A DNA stretch of 54,918 bases from Phenylobacterium sp. GTDB lineage: Bacteria > Pseudomonadota > Alphaproteobacteria > Caulobacterales > Caulobacteraceae. Of the stretch, positions 37,757-45,337 are shown in pieces; position 1 is the first letter of the stretch, and each line of letters starts with the position of its first letter. A program made the position numbers and the translations under genes. The notes under the pieces were generated by a model. That model was not told the origin of the DNA and ran no database searches. It was given only the letters and a program-made list of their open reading frames with translations. Location: NCBI RefSeq assembly GCF_030651185.1, contig NZ_JAUSCJ010000035.1, positions 1 through 54,918 on the forward strand, given 5' to 3'.

Positions 37757-37843
37757 CGAGATCTGTGAGTACGGGCCGCGCGGTGTGGCGCGGCGTGTGC
37801 GGTGGGGCGTTCAGCCCGCGATGCAGCCGGTACTCATATCTCG
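37757..37843 (-). ncRNA. Predicted three-way-junction leader RNA upstream of the MFS gene
   Basis: On the minus strand the outer stem P1 pairs CGAGAU-A-UGAGUAC (37843-37830) with GUACUCA-CAG-AUCUCG (37772-37757), 13 pairs with a 1x3 internal loop. Inside lie two hairpins: P2 GGGC-UGAAC-GCCC (37817-37805) and P3 GCCGCGC-CACACC-GCGCGGC (37794-37775). The 3' side of P1 ends 15 bases before the MFS ATG. I do not recognise a known riboswitch class. Confidence 0.5.
37811..37837 (-). CDS. Possible leader peptide MSTGCIAG of the MFS gene
   Basis: An ATG at 37837 is preceded by AAAGGGAAGA about ten bases upstream and opens an eight-codon ORF, MSTGCIAG, ending in TGA at 37811. The start lies in the 5' arm of stem P1 and the stop in the loop of hairpin P2, so a translating or stalled ribosome would melt the structure before the MFS start. 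Too short to verify by composition. Confidence 0.45.
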   Translation of the reverse strand: MSTGCIAG

Positions 37844-37904
37844 AGGTCTTCCCTTTGGTGGGGGGCAAGGTGGCTGAGCGAACGCCGGTTGGCAAGGACC
37901 GTTT

Positions 37905-38067
37905 ACCTTCTCCCCTTGCGGGAGAAGGTGGCCCTGCGGAGCAGGGTCGGATGAGGGGTCGATAGGCCTATCGGACTAGGGCGGTTGGGAAATGCGCTGA
38001 GAGGGGAGCGCGACCCCTCATCCGACCGGTCGCTGACCGGCCACCTTCTCCCGCAAGGGGAGAAGGT
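37905..38067. repeat. Long palindromic repeat E (163 bp)
   Basis: The outer arms ACCTTCTCCCCTTGCGGGAG and its reverse complement at 38048-38067 are perfect, each also forming its own small hairpin; inner arms GGTCGGATGAGGGGTCG / CGACCCCTCATCCGACC pair as well. The ACCTTCTCCC...GGATGAGGGG type is familiar from many alphaproteobacterial genomes. Lies in the 372-bp gap between divergent MFS and arsR, which otherwise holds the MFS leader RNA and the arsR promoter. Confidence 0.85.
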
Positions 38068-38078
38068 TCTTTGAGCGC

Positions 38079-38106
38079 TTGACTCCCTGACATGCGTCAG
38101 ATAATT
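38079..38106 (+). promoter_or_regulatory. arsR promoter with a dyad between -35 and -10
   Basis: TTGACT (38079-38084) and ATAATT (38101-38106) have a 16-base spacer. Between them CTGAC-ATGC-GTCAG (38087-38100) is an inverted repeat, a natural place for an ArsR-type repressor to bind and autoregulate. Confidence 0.55.
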
Positions 38107-38113
38107 CTTACAC

Positions 38114-38443
38114 ATGAAATCGACGCCACCCCCTGCCGGAGACCTGCTGCTGACCCAGCTGTCGGCGCTGGCCAATCCGCATCGGTTGCGCATTGTCGCG
38201 GCCCTGCACGGGGGCGGGCGGCAGTATGTGAGCCGGCTGGCCCGGGAGATCGGCATCAGCCGGCCGCTGCTGCACCTGCACCTGGCCAAGCTGGAGGAGG
38301 CCGGCCTGGTCAACAGCCAGCTGGAGCTGTCGGCCGACGGCAAGGCGCTGAACTATTTCGAGGCGTCTGATTTCGCTCTGACCCTGACCCCGGCGGCCAT
38401 CGCCATCGCGGCGGCCAGCCTGACCCCTAAATCCGAGACCTGA
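38114..38443 (+). CDS. ArsR-family winged-helix transcriptional regulator
   Basis: 109 residues. The winged helix spans about residues 12-90: LTQLSALANPHRLRIVAAL, then the recognition helix YVSRLAREIGISRPLLHLHL, then KLEEAGLVNSQLELSADGKA. There is no CxC metal site typical of ArsR or SmtB metal sensors, so the signal is probably not a heavy metal. The C-terminus is Ala-rich. It heads a group with an 85-residue membrane protein nine bases downstream, over which it presumably has control. The dyad at 38087 may be its operator. Confidence 0.85.
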   Translation: MKSTPPPAGDLLLTQLSALANPHRLRIVAALHGGGRQYVSRLAREIGISRPLLHLHLAKLEEAGLVNSQLELSADGKALNYFEASDFALTLTPAAIAIAAASLTPKSET

Positions 38444-38451
38444 GAGAAGCC

Positions 38452-38709
38452 ATGGAAACCCCCGTCTATTTCGCCAGCCTCGGCCTGATCTTCGCCACCA
38501 TCCTGGCGGTGTTCGCGATGCGCTATTTCGCCAGCGTCGCCCAGGCCCGCGCCCGGCTGACCGAGGACAACGCCTATCGGCTGATCGCCGAGCGCGCGGT
38601 CTCGACCCAGGCTGAGACCGCCACGGCGCTGGACTCGATGTCGGCCACCCTGCTGGACGTCCGCACCCGTCTGGCCTCGGTGGAGAAGATGCTCAAGGAC
38701 GTCGGCTGA
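38452..38709 (+). CDS. Small single-pass membrane protein with coiled coil
   Basis: 85 residues, starting METPVYFASLGLIFATILAV. One helix spans about residues 5-24, followed by a heptad-rich soluble part (QARARLTEDNAYRLIAERAV to VRTRLASVEKMLKDVG) that suggests a coiled coil or oligomer. GAGAGAAGCC precedes the ATG, eight bases past the arsR stop. Its stop overlaps a further ATG (TGATG). The pairing of a small membrane protein with an ArsR regulator recurs in bacteria, but this one's function is unknown. Confidence 0.7.
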   Translation: METPVYFASLGLIFATILAVFAMRYFASVAQARARLTEDNAYRLIAERAVSTQAETATALDSMSATLLDVRTRLASVEKMLKDVG

Positions 38710-38828
38710 TGCGGCTGGCCGACCTGCTGGTCCACCTGGCGCTGGGCGGGCAGGTGTGGGTGAGCGCTGACGCCCCCTGGCTGCGCGGGCTGGTGGACCT
38801 GGCTATGGCGCTTCGCTGCCCCTGCTGA
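38709..38828 (+). CDS. Possible 39-residue ORF coupled to the small membrane protein
   Basis: ATG 38709 shares its A with the TGA of the previous gene. The product [20 protein letters not shown] (to LAMALRCPC) is amphipathic and ends with two Cys. The last 26 bases overlap the 3' end of nhaA on the other strand. Stop-start overlap favours coupled translation, but shortness and overlap make it uncertain. Confidence 0.3.
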   Translation: MRLADLLVHLALGGQVWVSADAPWLRGLVDLAMALRCPC

Positions 38829-39987
38829 GGGCAGGCGCCTTGCGCAGGATGGCCCAGCCCAGGCCCGCCGACAGCAGCGACCCGGCCAGGACCCCCAGCT
38901 TGGTGGCCTCCTGCAGCTCCGGGCTCTTGAAGGCCAGCAGGCCGATGAACAGGCTCATGGTGAAGCCGATGCCGCACAGCACCGCCACGCCATAGACCTG
39001 CCGCCAGGTGGCCCGCGCCGGCCGCTCGGCAAGGCCCAGGCGCACCAGCAGCCAGACCGAGCCGAAGACGCCCACCTGCTTGCCCAGGAACAGGCCCGCC
39101 GCCACGCCGAGCGGCACGGGCGCCAGCAGGGCGCTGAAGCTGAGGCCCGCGAAGGAGACCCCGGCGTTGGCGAAGCCGAAGATCGGCACCACCAGGAAGG
39201 CGACCCAGGGCTGGATGGCGTGTTCCAGCCGGTGCAGGGGGGAATGGGCGTCGTCCGGCACGGCCAGGCTGCGCCGCAGCGGAATGGTCAGGGCCAGCGC
39301 CACCCCGGCCAGGGTGGCGTGGACGCCCGACTGCAGGGTCAGCCACCAGAGGACGGCGCCGACCACCAGATAGGGGGTGAGCGCCGTAACCTTCAGGCGG
39401 TTCATGGCGACCAGGGCGGCCAGGGCCACGCCGGCCCCGGCCAGGGCCCACATCGCCAGGTCGGAGGTGTAGAAGAAGGCGATGATCAGCACGGCGCCCA
39501 GGTCATCGATGATCGCCAGGGCGGTGAGGAACACCTTCAGCGAGACCGGCACCCGCTTGCCCAGCAGGGACAGGATGCCCAGCGCAAAGGCGATGTCGGT
39601 GGCCGCCGGGATGGCCCAGCCGTGCATCGTCACCGGATCGCCGCCCTGGAAGGCCAGATAGACCACGGCCGGGACCAGCATGCCGCCGGCCGCCGCGACG
39701 CCGGGCAGGATGCGCCGCGGCCAGGTGGAGAGCTCGCCGTCCACCACCTCGCGCTTGATCTCCAGGCCCACCAGCAGGAAGAACACCGCCATCAGGCCGT
39801 CATTGATCCAGTGCAGCACGTCCAGCCCGGCAACCGCGGTGTGCAGGGTGGCGAAATAGGCCTCGGCCAGCGGCGAATTGGCCACCACCAGGGCCAGGGC
39901 CGCGACCCCCATCAGGATCAGTCCCCCGGCCGCCTCGCTCTTGAAGAAGGCGCGCAGGACGGAGGGGGGGCGGCGGCTCGAGGTCAT
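38803..39987 (-). CDS. nhaA: Na+/H+ antiporter NhaA
   Basis: 394 residues, about the usual length. NhaA motifs: [20 protein letters not shown] (about residues 122-141, the Asp133 region) and [20 protein letters not shown] (about residues 153-172, the Asp163/164 pair that binds Na+ and H+). Eleven to twelve membrane helices can be traced. It exports sodium in exchange for protons to control pH and salt. It is monocistronic, 113 bp downstream of the exported partner of the TonB receptor. Confidence 0.95.
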   Translation of the reverse strand: MTSSRRPPSVLRAFFKSEAAGGLILMGVAALALVVANSPLAEAYFATLHTAVAGLDVLHWINDGLMAVFFLLVGLEIKREVVDGELSTWPRRILPGVAAAGGMLVPAVVYLAFQGGDPVTMHGWAIPAATDIAFALGILSLLGKRVPVSLKVFLTALAIIDDLGAVLIIAFFYTSDLAMWALAGAGVALAALVAMNRLKVTALTPYLVVGAVLWWLTLQSGVHATLAGVALALTIPLRRSLAVPDDAHSPLHRLEHAIQPWVAFLVVPIFGFANAGVSFAGLSFSALLAPVPLGVAAGLFLGKQVGVFGSVWLLVRLGLAERPARATWRQVYGVAVLCGIGFTMSLFIGLLAFKSPELQEATKLGVLAGSLLSAGLGWAILRKAPALSRGSEAP

Positions 39988-40100
39988 GGCGGATTCGCGA
40001 TGTGGATGTCGCGGCTTGAATAGCAGGCTGGGCGGGCGTGCGCGCGGGCAAGCGGCGCGGGGCGGTGAACACCTCGTGAGGGGGCCTCGAACCTCGCGGC

Positions 40101-40937
40101 CTACTTCCCCACCACCCGCATCGCCAGGATCTCGCGGGTGCGCCGCGTGATGCCGTAGAGCATGCCGGGCTGGCTTTCGTCCCAGTCGATGGCCTGGCCC
40201 TCGGCGTCCATGCCGATCGTGGCGGTGTGGTCCAGGACCCCGCCGCCGGCCGGCAGGGCCATGACATAGAGTTCGGGGTGGTCGTGGCCGCTCAGATAGA
40301 GGCGGCCGTCGGGGCCCCAGCCGCCGCCGGAGACGCTCATCGGGGCGACCCGGGCCAGGACGGTGGCGGGTAGGGCCCAGGCCTCAAGCCTGCGCCACTG
40401 GTCGTCGAACTTCACCAGGGTGGTGTGGCGGTGGTCGCGCGGCGGCTCGCCGCCCCGGCCGTCATAGTTGGCGAACATCGCCCACCAGGCGCCGTCGTGG
40501 CGGTCGATCCAGGTGATGGAGCCCGTGCCGAGGCCCAGCGAGACGCTGCGGCGGTGGGCCAGGGTCTGGGGATCGAAGATCTCCACCGTGCTGACCTGGG
40601 GCGTGGCCGGGAAGTTGGAGCTGGCGCAGACCAGGTCCCGGGCGATCACCGCGCACGAATTGATGTGCGGGAAGCGGGCCTTGTCGCCGGTCCATGCCGC
40701 GCGTTGTTCACCGGTGGCCTTGTCGTAGCGGACCAGGCGGAAGTTGCTGACCGCGTAGATGTCCCGGGGCCCCACCGCCGCGCCCTGGGTGGCGGTGCTG
40801 GCGTAGCGCCGCACGGTCGGGGCCTGGGAGGCGAAGGCCGGGGCGGGCGCCTCGGCCGCCTGCGGAGCCGCCGCCGCCGCTGGATCGGCGAGGGCGGCGG
40901 CCAGGGAGGCCAGGCCGGCGAACAGAGCGGTCAGCAT
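40101..40937 (-). CDS. Exported beta-propeller-like hypothetical protein
   Basis: 278 residues with a signal peptide ([20 protein letters not shown], cut near residue 24). The mature part looks like short beta repeats: [97 protein letters not shown]. These recall WD40 or SMP-30-like propellers with three or four visible blades, so a partner or lectin role is possible; the function is not known. It lies 10 bases downstream of the TonB receptor gene, in the same operon. Confidence 0.68.
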   Translation of the reverse strand: MLTALFAGLASLAAALADPAAAAAPQAAEAPAPAFASQAPTVRRYASTATQGAAVGPRDIYAVSNFRLVRYDKATGEQRAAWTGDKARFPHINSCAVIARDLVCASSNFPATPQVSTVEIFDPQTLAHRRSVSLGLGTGSITWIDRHDGAWWAMFANYDGRGGEPPRDHRHTTLVKFDDQWRRLEAWALPATVLARVAPMSVSGGGWGPDGRLYLSGHDHPELYVMALPAGGGVLDHTATIGMDAEGQAIDWDESQPGMLYGITRRTREILAMRVVGK

Positions 40938-40947
40938 CAGGCGTATC

Positions 40948-43539
40948 CTAGAAGTTCATCGCCGCGCCGATCCAGTAGGTGCGGCCGTAGTTGGCCCACT
41001 CCTGCAGGTACTTGCGGCCCGGGCCGGTGACTTCCTGGCGGCCGGTGTTGGAGAGGTTCTGGCCCTCGGCGAAGAGGGTCAGGTTGTCATTGAAGCGCCA
41101 GGAGATGCTGGCGTCGAAGACGTGGCGGCCCTTCCAGTACTGGTCGGAATTGGGGTTGGCGTCGTTGATCGTCTCCAGCTGGCCGCCGATATAGTTGTGC
41201 GACACCCGGGCCTCAAAGGGACCGCGCTGGTAGTAGACGCTCTCGTTGGTGGTGATCTCCGGCTGCTGGAACAGGCCCGTCGTGCGGGGGCCGGCCGAGG
41301 TCAGGAAGGTGAACTCGGTGTCCAGCCAGGTCAGGTTGCCATTGAAGCCGAAGCCGTCGAAGGGCGCCGGCAGGAAGGTGAAGGCCTGCTGCACCGCGAA
41401 CTCCACGCCCTTGATCTTGGCCGTCTCGGCGTTGCGCGGGGTGGCGACGATGACGTTCTCCGGGCCCCGGCCGACATCCAGGGTCTCGGTGGAGGTGAGG
41501 GTGAAGATCTCGTTCTTGATGTCCTTGGAAAACACCGCCAGCGAGATCAGGCCGTCCTGCGGGTAGTACTCCACCGACAGGTCGAAGCCCTGGCTTTCGC
41601 GGGCCTTCAGGTTGGGATTGCCGCGCGACAGGGTGGGGGTGGCGCCGGTGAAATCCAGGCCCTCGGTGGCGGCGAGCGAGCTGTAGTCCGGGCGGCCGAT
41701 GGTGTTGGTCCAGGCGGCGCGGACGATCAGGTTCTCGGTCGCGTTCCACTGCAGGTGGGCGCTGGGGAGCCAGTCGCCGTAGTCGCCCGAGTTGCTGACC
41801 GGGGTGAGCACGCCGGCGGTGTTGCGGACCGCGTCGGATTCGACCTTGGTGCGCTCATAGCGCAGGCCGCCCAGCAGGGTCAGGTCGCCGATCTTGTAGC
41901 TGGCCTGGCCGTAGCCGGCATAGACGTCTTCCTTGACCTCATAGTCGCCGGTGGGGGCGGCCACGGTGGTGGTGAAGCGGCCGCGATTGGCCTGGAAGAA
42001 CGCCATGGCCTCGTCGGCGCCGATGCGCGGGGTGACCCGGTAGCGGTCGGCGATGATCTCGCTGGGGCCGGCGGTGTCGACCTCGGCCAGGGTGTAGATG
42101 AAGCCGGCGCCGGCCCGGTAGTTGGTCTGGCTGGAGGTGAACTCCCGCTGGGTGGAGCGCAGGACCGCGCCGAACTTGGCCTTCAGGCTGCGGTCTTCGG
42201 CCCCGTCGTCGAAGCTGAGGTTGAGGCGGGCCTGGCTGGTCTTCTCGTCGGTCTTGTCCTGGGCGTCGCGGTGCTGTTGCAGCACGTAGTTGGCGGGGTT
42301 GCGCAGATTGGCCTCGGTCACCGGCGTGAAGACCGGGAACAGCGGGTTGGTGGTGTCATAGGTGAAGGCGTAGTTCGCCGCCGCCGTGTCGACGGTGCGG
42401 AACTCCACTGAGTGGTTGGGGACCTCCAGGCCGGCCACGGAATAGACCAGATCGCCGTCGGCCTTCCATTGCGGGGCGAAGTCCCAGGCAAAGCCGGTGC
42501 GGAGCAGGCCGATCTCGCGCCGGGTGATCGGCTGGTTCAACTGGATGACGCCGCGGCCGCGGGCGAAGGCGCCGCTGGTGGGGGTCTGGGCCGACACATT
42601 GCCCAGGGGCTCGATGCGGTACTCGATCCGCTCCTCATCGTCCTCCATGCGGGCGAACAGGCCCGAGGCGTCCCAGCGGAAGTCGTCGGTGGGGCGGTAC
42701 TCGATCTTGGCGTTCACGCCGCTGCGCTGCTTGGTGTTGTTGTACCAGAACAGTCGGCTGAAGGTGGGCACCTGGATGCCGTTACCGGTGGGGGCGCCCG
42801 AGAGGACCGGAGCGCCGGCGGCGGTGTATTCCCGCACCGAGGGGGCCTGGGATTCCACCTGCGGGATGTCGTAGTCCAGCTGCTCGTGGGAGGCGCCGAC
42901 GACCACGCCCCACTGATCCTCGGCGCCGAAGGTGGCGCCCGCCGCGAAGGCCAGGCGGTAGGAGGGCTTGTCGTTGCGCACGCCGCCGCTGCGCTCATAG
43001 TCGCCGTAGGAGGCCATGCCGTTGAAGAACGGCCGGCCGGCGTCGAAGGCCGAGCGGGTGGTGACGTTGATGACGCCGCCGATGGCGTTGCCGTCCTCCT
43101 CGGGGGTGACGGTCTTGATCACCTCCAGGCGTCCGGCCATCACCGAGGGGACGATGTCCATGGGCACGGTGCGGCCGGTCTCGTCCACCGAGGCCAGCAG
43201 GGCCCCGTCGACGGTGGTGCGGTTATAGGTGGAGCGCAGGCCGCGGATCACCGGGAAGCGCGGCTCGCCCTGGTCTTCCATCACCGAGATGCCGGGGATG
43301 CGGCGCAGGGCGGCGGCGGTGTTGTGGTCGGGCAGCTTGCCGATGTCGTCGGCGGAGACCACGTCGGCGACGACGAACTCCGAGCGCTTCACGGCGATGG
43401 CGGCGCGCTGGGCCTCGCGCTGGCCGGTGACCACGATCTCCTCGACGTCCGTCTGCGCGAGCGCCGCGGCGGGCGCGCAGAGCGCGGAGGTGGCCAGAAG
43501 CGCGGCCATCAGGTTCGGCATGGATTGGAATTTGGACAT
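40948..43539 (-). CDS. TonB-dependent receptor (TIGR01782-like)
   Basis: 863 residues with signal peptide MSKFQSMPNLMAALLATSAL (cut at ALAQ). A TonB box VEEIVVTGQREAQRAAI is followed by a plug with LPDHNTAAALRRIPGISVME (about residues 73-92) and RGLRSTYNRTTVDGALLASV, and IGGVINVTTRSAF near residue 153. This plug style (ADDIGKLPDHN...NVxEAL-like) is that of the large receptors expanded in Caulobacter and Xanthomonas for plant polysaccharides, phytate and similar substrates. The barrel ends with YWIGAAMNF. The upstream 214-bp gap carries GTGAC/GTCAC dyads (43585-43600) that could be an operator. Confidence 0.9.
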   Translation of the reverse strand: MSKFQSMPNLMAALLATSALCAPAAALAQTDVEEIVVTGQREAQRAAIAVKRSEFVVADVVSADDIGKLPDHNTAAALRRIPGISVMEDQGEPRFPVIRGLRSTYNRTTVDGALLASVDETGRTVPMDIVPSVMAGRLEVIKTVTPEEDGNAIGGVINVTTRSAFDAGRPFFNGMASYGDYERSGGVRNDKPSYRLAFAAGATFGAEDQWGVVVGASHEQLDYDIPQVESQAPSVREYTAAGAPVLSGAPTGNGIQVPTFSRLFWYNNTKQRSGVNAKIEYRPTDDFRWDASGLFARMEDDEERIEYRIEPLGNVSAQTPTSGAFARGRGVIQLNQPITRREIGLLRTGFAWDFAPQWKADGDLVYSVAGLEVPNHSVEFRTVDTAAANYAFTYDTTNPLFPVFTPVTEANLRNPANYVLQQHRDAQDKTDEKTSQARLNLSFDDGAEDRSLKAKFGAVLRSTQREFTSSQTNYRAGAGFIYTLAEVDTAGPSEIIADRYRVTPRIGADEAMAFFQANRGRFTTTVAAPTGDYEVKEDVYAGYGQASYKIGDLTLLGGLRYERTKVESDAVRNTAGVLTPVSNSGDYGDWLPSAHLQWNATENLIVRAAWTNTIGRPDYSSLAATEGLDFTGATPTLSRGNPNLKARESQGFDLSVEYYPQDGLISLAVFSKDIKNEIFTLTSTETLDVGRGPENVIVATPRNAETAKIKGVEFAVQQAFTFLPAPFDGFGFNGNLTWLDTEFTFLTSAGPRTTGLFQQPEITTNESVYYQRGPFEARVSHNYIGGQLETINDANPNSDQYWKGRHVFDASISWRFNDNLTLFAEGQNLSNTGRQEVTGPGRKYLQEWANYGRTYWIGAAMNF

Positions 43540-43584
43540 CTGCGCCCCCGGTTGCAGTTATGCGACGGCGCTTAGGGACGCTCC

Positions 43585-43600
43585 GTGACGGCGGCGTCAC
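43585..43600 (-). promoter_or_regulatory. GTGAC-N6-GTCAC dyad in the TonB/yghU divergent region
   Basis: GTGAC-GGCGGC-GTCAC is a perfect five-base inverted repeat, and further GTGAC copies stand at 43624 and 43640 (GTCAGTGAC, GGTGAC). Clustering of one motif in a divergent promoter suggests a regulator site; no factor is identified. Confidence 0.3.
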
Positions 43601-43753
43601 CGTGATGTTGGGGTTCAGCGTCAGTGACGCGACGGGTCGGTGACAATTGATCCGGAGACGGACGGAGCGCCGCGCGCGGCCTTCCCATTGGACTTGGCGC
43701 ACCCCACATCGCACTCTTACGCCAAGCCGCGATCCGCCTGGGAGGGCACGACC

Positions 43754-44629
43754 ATGACCAATTTCCCCGAGAGCTACGTTCCGCCCAAGGTGTGGACCTG
43801 GGACAAGGAGAGCGGCGGACGGTTCGCGGCGATCAATCGGCCGATCGCGGGCCCCACGGCCGAGAAGGCGCTGCCGGTGGGGCGCCATCCGCTGCAGCTC
43901 TATTCGCTGGGCACCCCCAACGGGGTGAAGGTGACCATCATGCTGGAGGAGCTGCTGGCGCTCGGACACACCGGCGCCGAGTACGACGCCTGGCTGATCA
44001 ATATCGGCACCGGGGACCAGTTCGGCTCCGACTTCGTGGCGATCAATCCCAATTCCAAGATCCCGGCCCTGCTGGACCGCTCGGGGCCTGAGCCGATCCG
44101 GGTGTTCGAGAGCGGCGCGATCCTGATCCACCTGGCCGAGAAGTTCGGCGACGCCTTCCTGCCCACCGAGCCGGCGGCTCGCGCGGAATGCATGTCCTGG
44201 CTGATGTGGCTGATGGGCTCGGCGCCGTTCCTGGGCGGCGGGTTCGGGCACTTCTACGCCTATGCGCCGATGAAGATCGAATACGCCATCAACCGCTACG
44301 CCATGGAGGTGAAGCGGCAGATGGACGTACTGGACCGCCGGCTCGCCGAGGCCGAGTACGTGGGCGGGGCCGACTACACCATCGCCGACATGGCCATCTG
44401 GCCCTGGTACGGCGGCATGGCCAAGGGCGTGCTCTACGAGGCCGGGGAGTTCCTGGACGTGGCGTCCTACAAGAACGTCAATCGCTGGGCCGACCAGATC
44501 GCCGAGCGGCCGGCGGTCAAGCGCGGCCGCATGGTCAACCGCACCTTCGGCGAGCCCTCGTCGCAGTTGCGCGAACGCCACGAGGCCAGCGACTTCGAAA
44601 CCAAGACGCAGGACAAGCTGGAGGGGTAG
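43754..44629 (+). CDS. yghU: Disulfide-bond oxidoreductase / glutathione S-transferase YghU
   Basis: 291 residues from ATG 43754 (MTNFPESYVPPKVWTWDKES); an upstream frame start at 43640 adds 38 residues not found in the family. The segments KVWTWDK, PVGRHPLQLYSLGTPNGVKV, NPNSKIPALLDRSGPEPIRV, LGGGFGHFYAYAPMKIEYAI and ASDFETKTQDK match E. coli YghU almost residue for residue. YghU binds two glutathiones and reduces small disulfides. It is transcribed divergently from the TonB receptor operon and is monocistronic, followed by palindromic element C. Confidence 0.93.
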   Translation: MTNFPESYVPPKVWTWDKESGGRFAAINRPIAGPTAEKALPVGRHPLQLYSLGTPNGVKVTIMLEELLALGHTGAEYDAWLINIGTGDQFGSDFVAINPNSKIPALLDRSGPEPIRVFESGAILIHLAEKFGDAFLPTEPAARAECMSWLMWLMGSAPFLGGGFGHFYAYAPMKIEYAINRYAMEVKRQMDVLDRRLAEAEYVGGADYTIADMAIWPWYGGMAKGVLYEAGEFLDVASYKNVNRWADQIAERPAVKRGRMVNRTFGEPSSQLRERHEASDFETKTQDKLEG

Positions 44630-44655
44630 TTCCCCACCTAGAATCCCCCCTGACC

Positions 44656-44779
44656 CGTCATCCCCGGGCTTGTCCCGGGGACCCATGATCTCTGTCTTTC
44701 CGTAGAGCGCGCGGCGGCGCCCTGCCAGCTTGCTGAACAACGGAGATCATGGGTGGCCGGCACAAGGCCGGCCATGACG
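44656..44779. repeat. Compound palindromic element C (left flank of GIY-YIG gene)
   Basis: 124 bp, from CGTCATCCCCGGG to GGCCATGACGG. The outer arms share ACCCATGATCTC / GAGATCATGGGT, and each arm carries its own hairpin: CCCCGGG-CTTGT-CCCGGGG and GGCCGGC-ACAAG-GCCGGCC. It is an inverted copy of element D, including most of the central 45 bp. It ends 24 bases before the GIY-YIG stop codon. Confidence 0.85.
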
Positions 44780-44803
44780 GTTGGGAAGGGGGTAGCGCAG
44801 TGG

Positions 44804-45127
44804 CTACGGCGTCAACGGGCCCCTGGGTTCCGCAAACAGGCTCTCATAGAGGTCCTCCCAGTTGGGGTTCGCCTCCTCGACCAGGTTGATCTTCCAGTCG
44901 CGGCGGTACTTCTTCAGCGACTTCTCGCGCCGGATGGCCTCGATGATGCCGTCGAAGCGCTCGTACCAGACCAGTCGTTTGACGCCGTAGGTCTCGGTGA
45001 AGCCAGGGCGCAGGCCTTCCCGGTGCTGGCTGACGCGCTGGATGAGGTTGCTGGTGACGCCGATGTAGAGCGTGCCGTGCTTGCGGCTCGCCAGGATGTA
45101 GACGGCGTTGGCGCCCTCGGTGTGCAT
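44804..45127 (-). CDS. Stand-alone GIY-YIG endonuclease-domain protein
   Basis: 107 residues from ATG 45127 (MHTEGANAVYILASRKHGTL); ATG 45142 would add five. It is nearly all one URI-type GIY-YIG domain: VYIL (GIY, Tyr10), LYIGVTSN (YIG, Tyr21), LIQRVSQHR (Arg31, His35), AIRREKSLKKYRRDWK (metal Glu68) and EANPNWEDL (Asn87). All catalytic residues are present, so an active nuclease is likely. These small proteins are common and often multicopy in alphaproteobacteria, and their role is unknown. Here the gene is framed closely by two inverted palindromic elements (C and D), an arrangement recalling nuclease-linked mobile repeats. Confidence 0.85.
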   Translation of the reverse strand: MHTEGANAVYILASRKHGTLYIGVTSNLIQRVSQHREGLRPGFTETYGVKRLVWYERFDGIIEAIRREKSLKKYRRDWKINLVEEANPNWEDLYESLFAEPRGPLTP

Positions 45128-45170
45128 GGTGGAGCTTTGCAAGCGCGACGAAAATTACAATCCCTCTGAC

Positions 45171-45294
45171 CGTCATGGCCGGGCTTGTCCCGGCCACCCA
45201 TGATCTCCGAGCTGCAGCAGATGGCTGGGCGTTGGCCGTGCTGTCTGCGGAGAGGCGGAGATCCTGGGTCCCCGGGACAAGCCCGGGGATGACG
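45171..45294. repeat. Compound palindromic element D (right flank of GIY-YIG gene)
   Basis: 124 bp, from CGTCATGGCCGGG to CCCGGGGATGACGG, in opposite orientation to element C. Its arms pair ACCCATGATCTCCG with CGGAGATCCTGGGT, with nested hairpins GGCCGGG-CTTGT-CCCGGCC and CCCCGGG-ACAAG-CCCGGGG. It begins 43 bases upstream of the GIY-YIG start and so probably covers its promoter. Confidence 0.85.
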
Positions 45295-45337
45295 GTTGTT
45301 GGGGTTGTGGTCGGGATTGGGGTTGAGCAAGGTCCCG

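Noticed and set aside
44656..45294. Insertion sequence or miniature transposon with target-site duplication
   Set aside because: No transposase and no convincing short direct repeats at the outer ends of elements C and D were seen, so a classical IS was not called.
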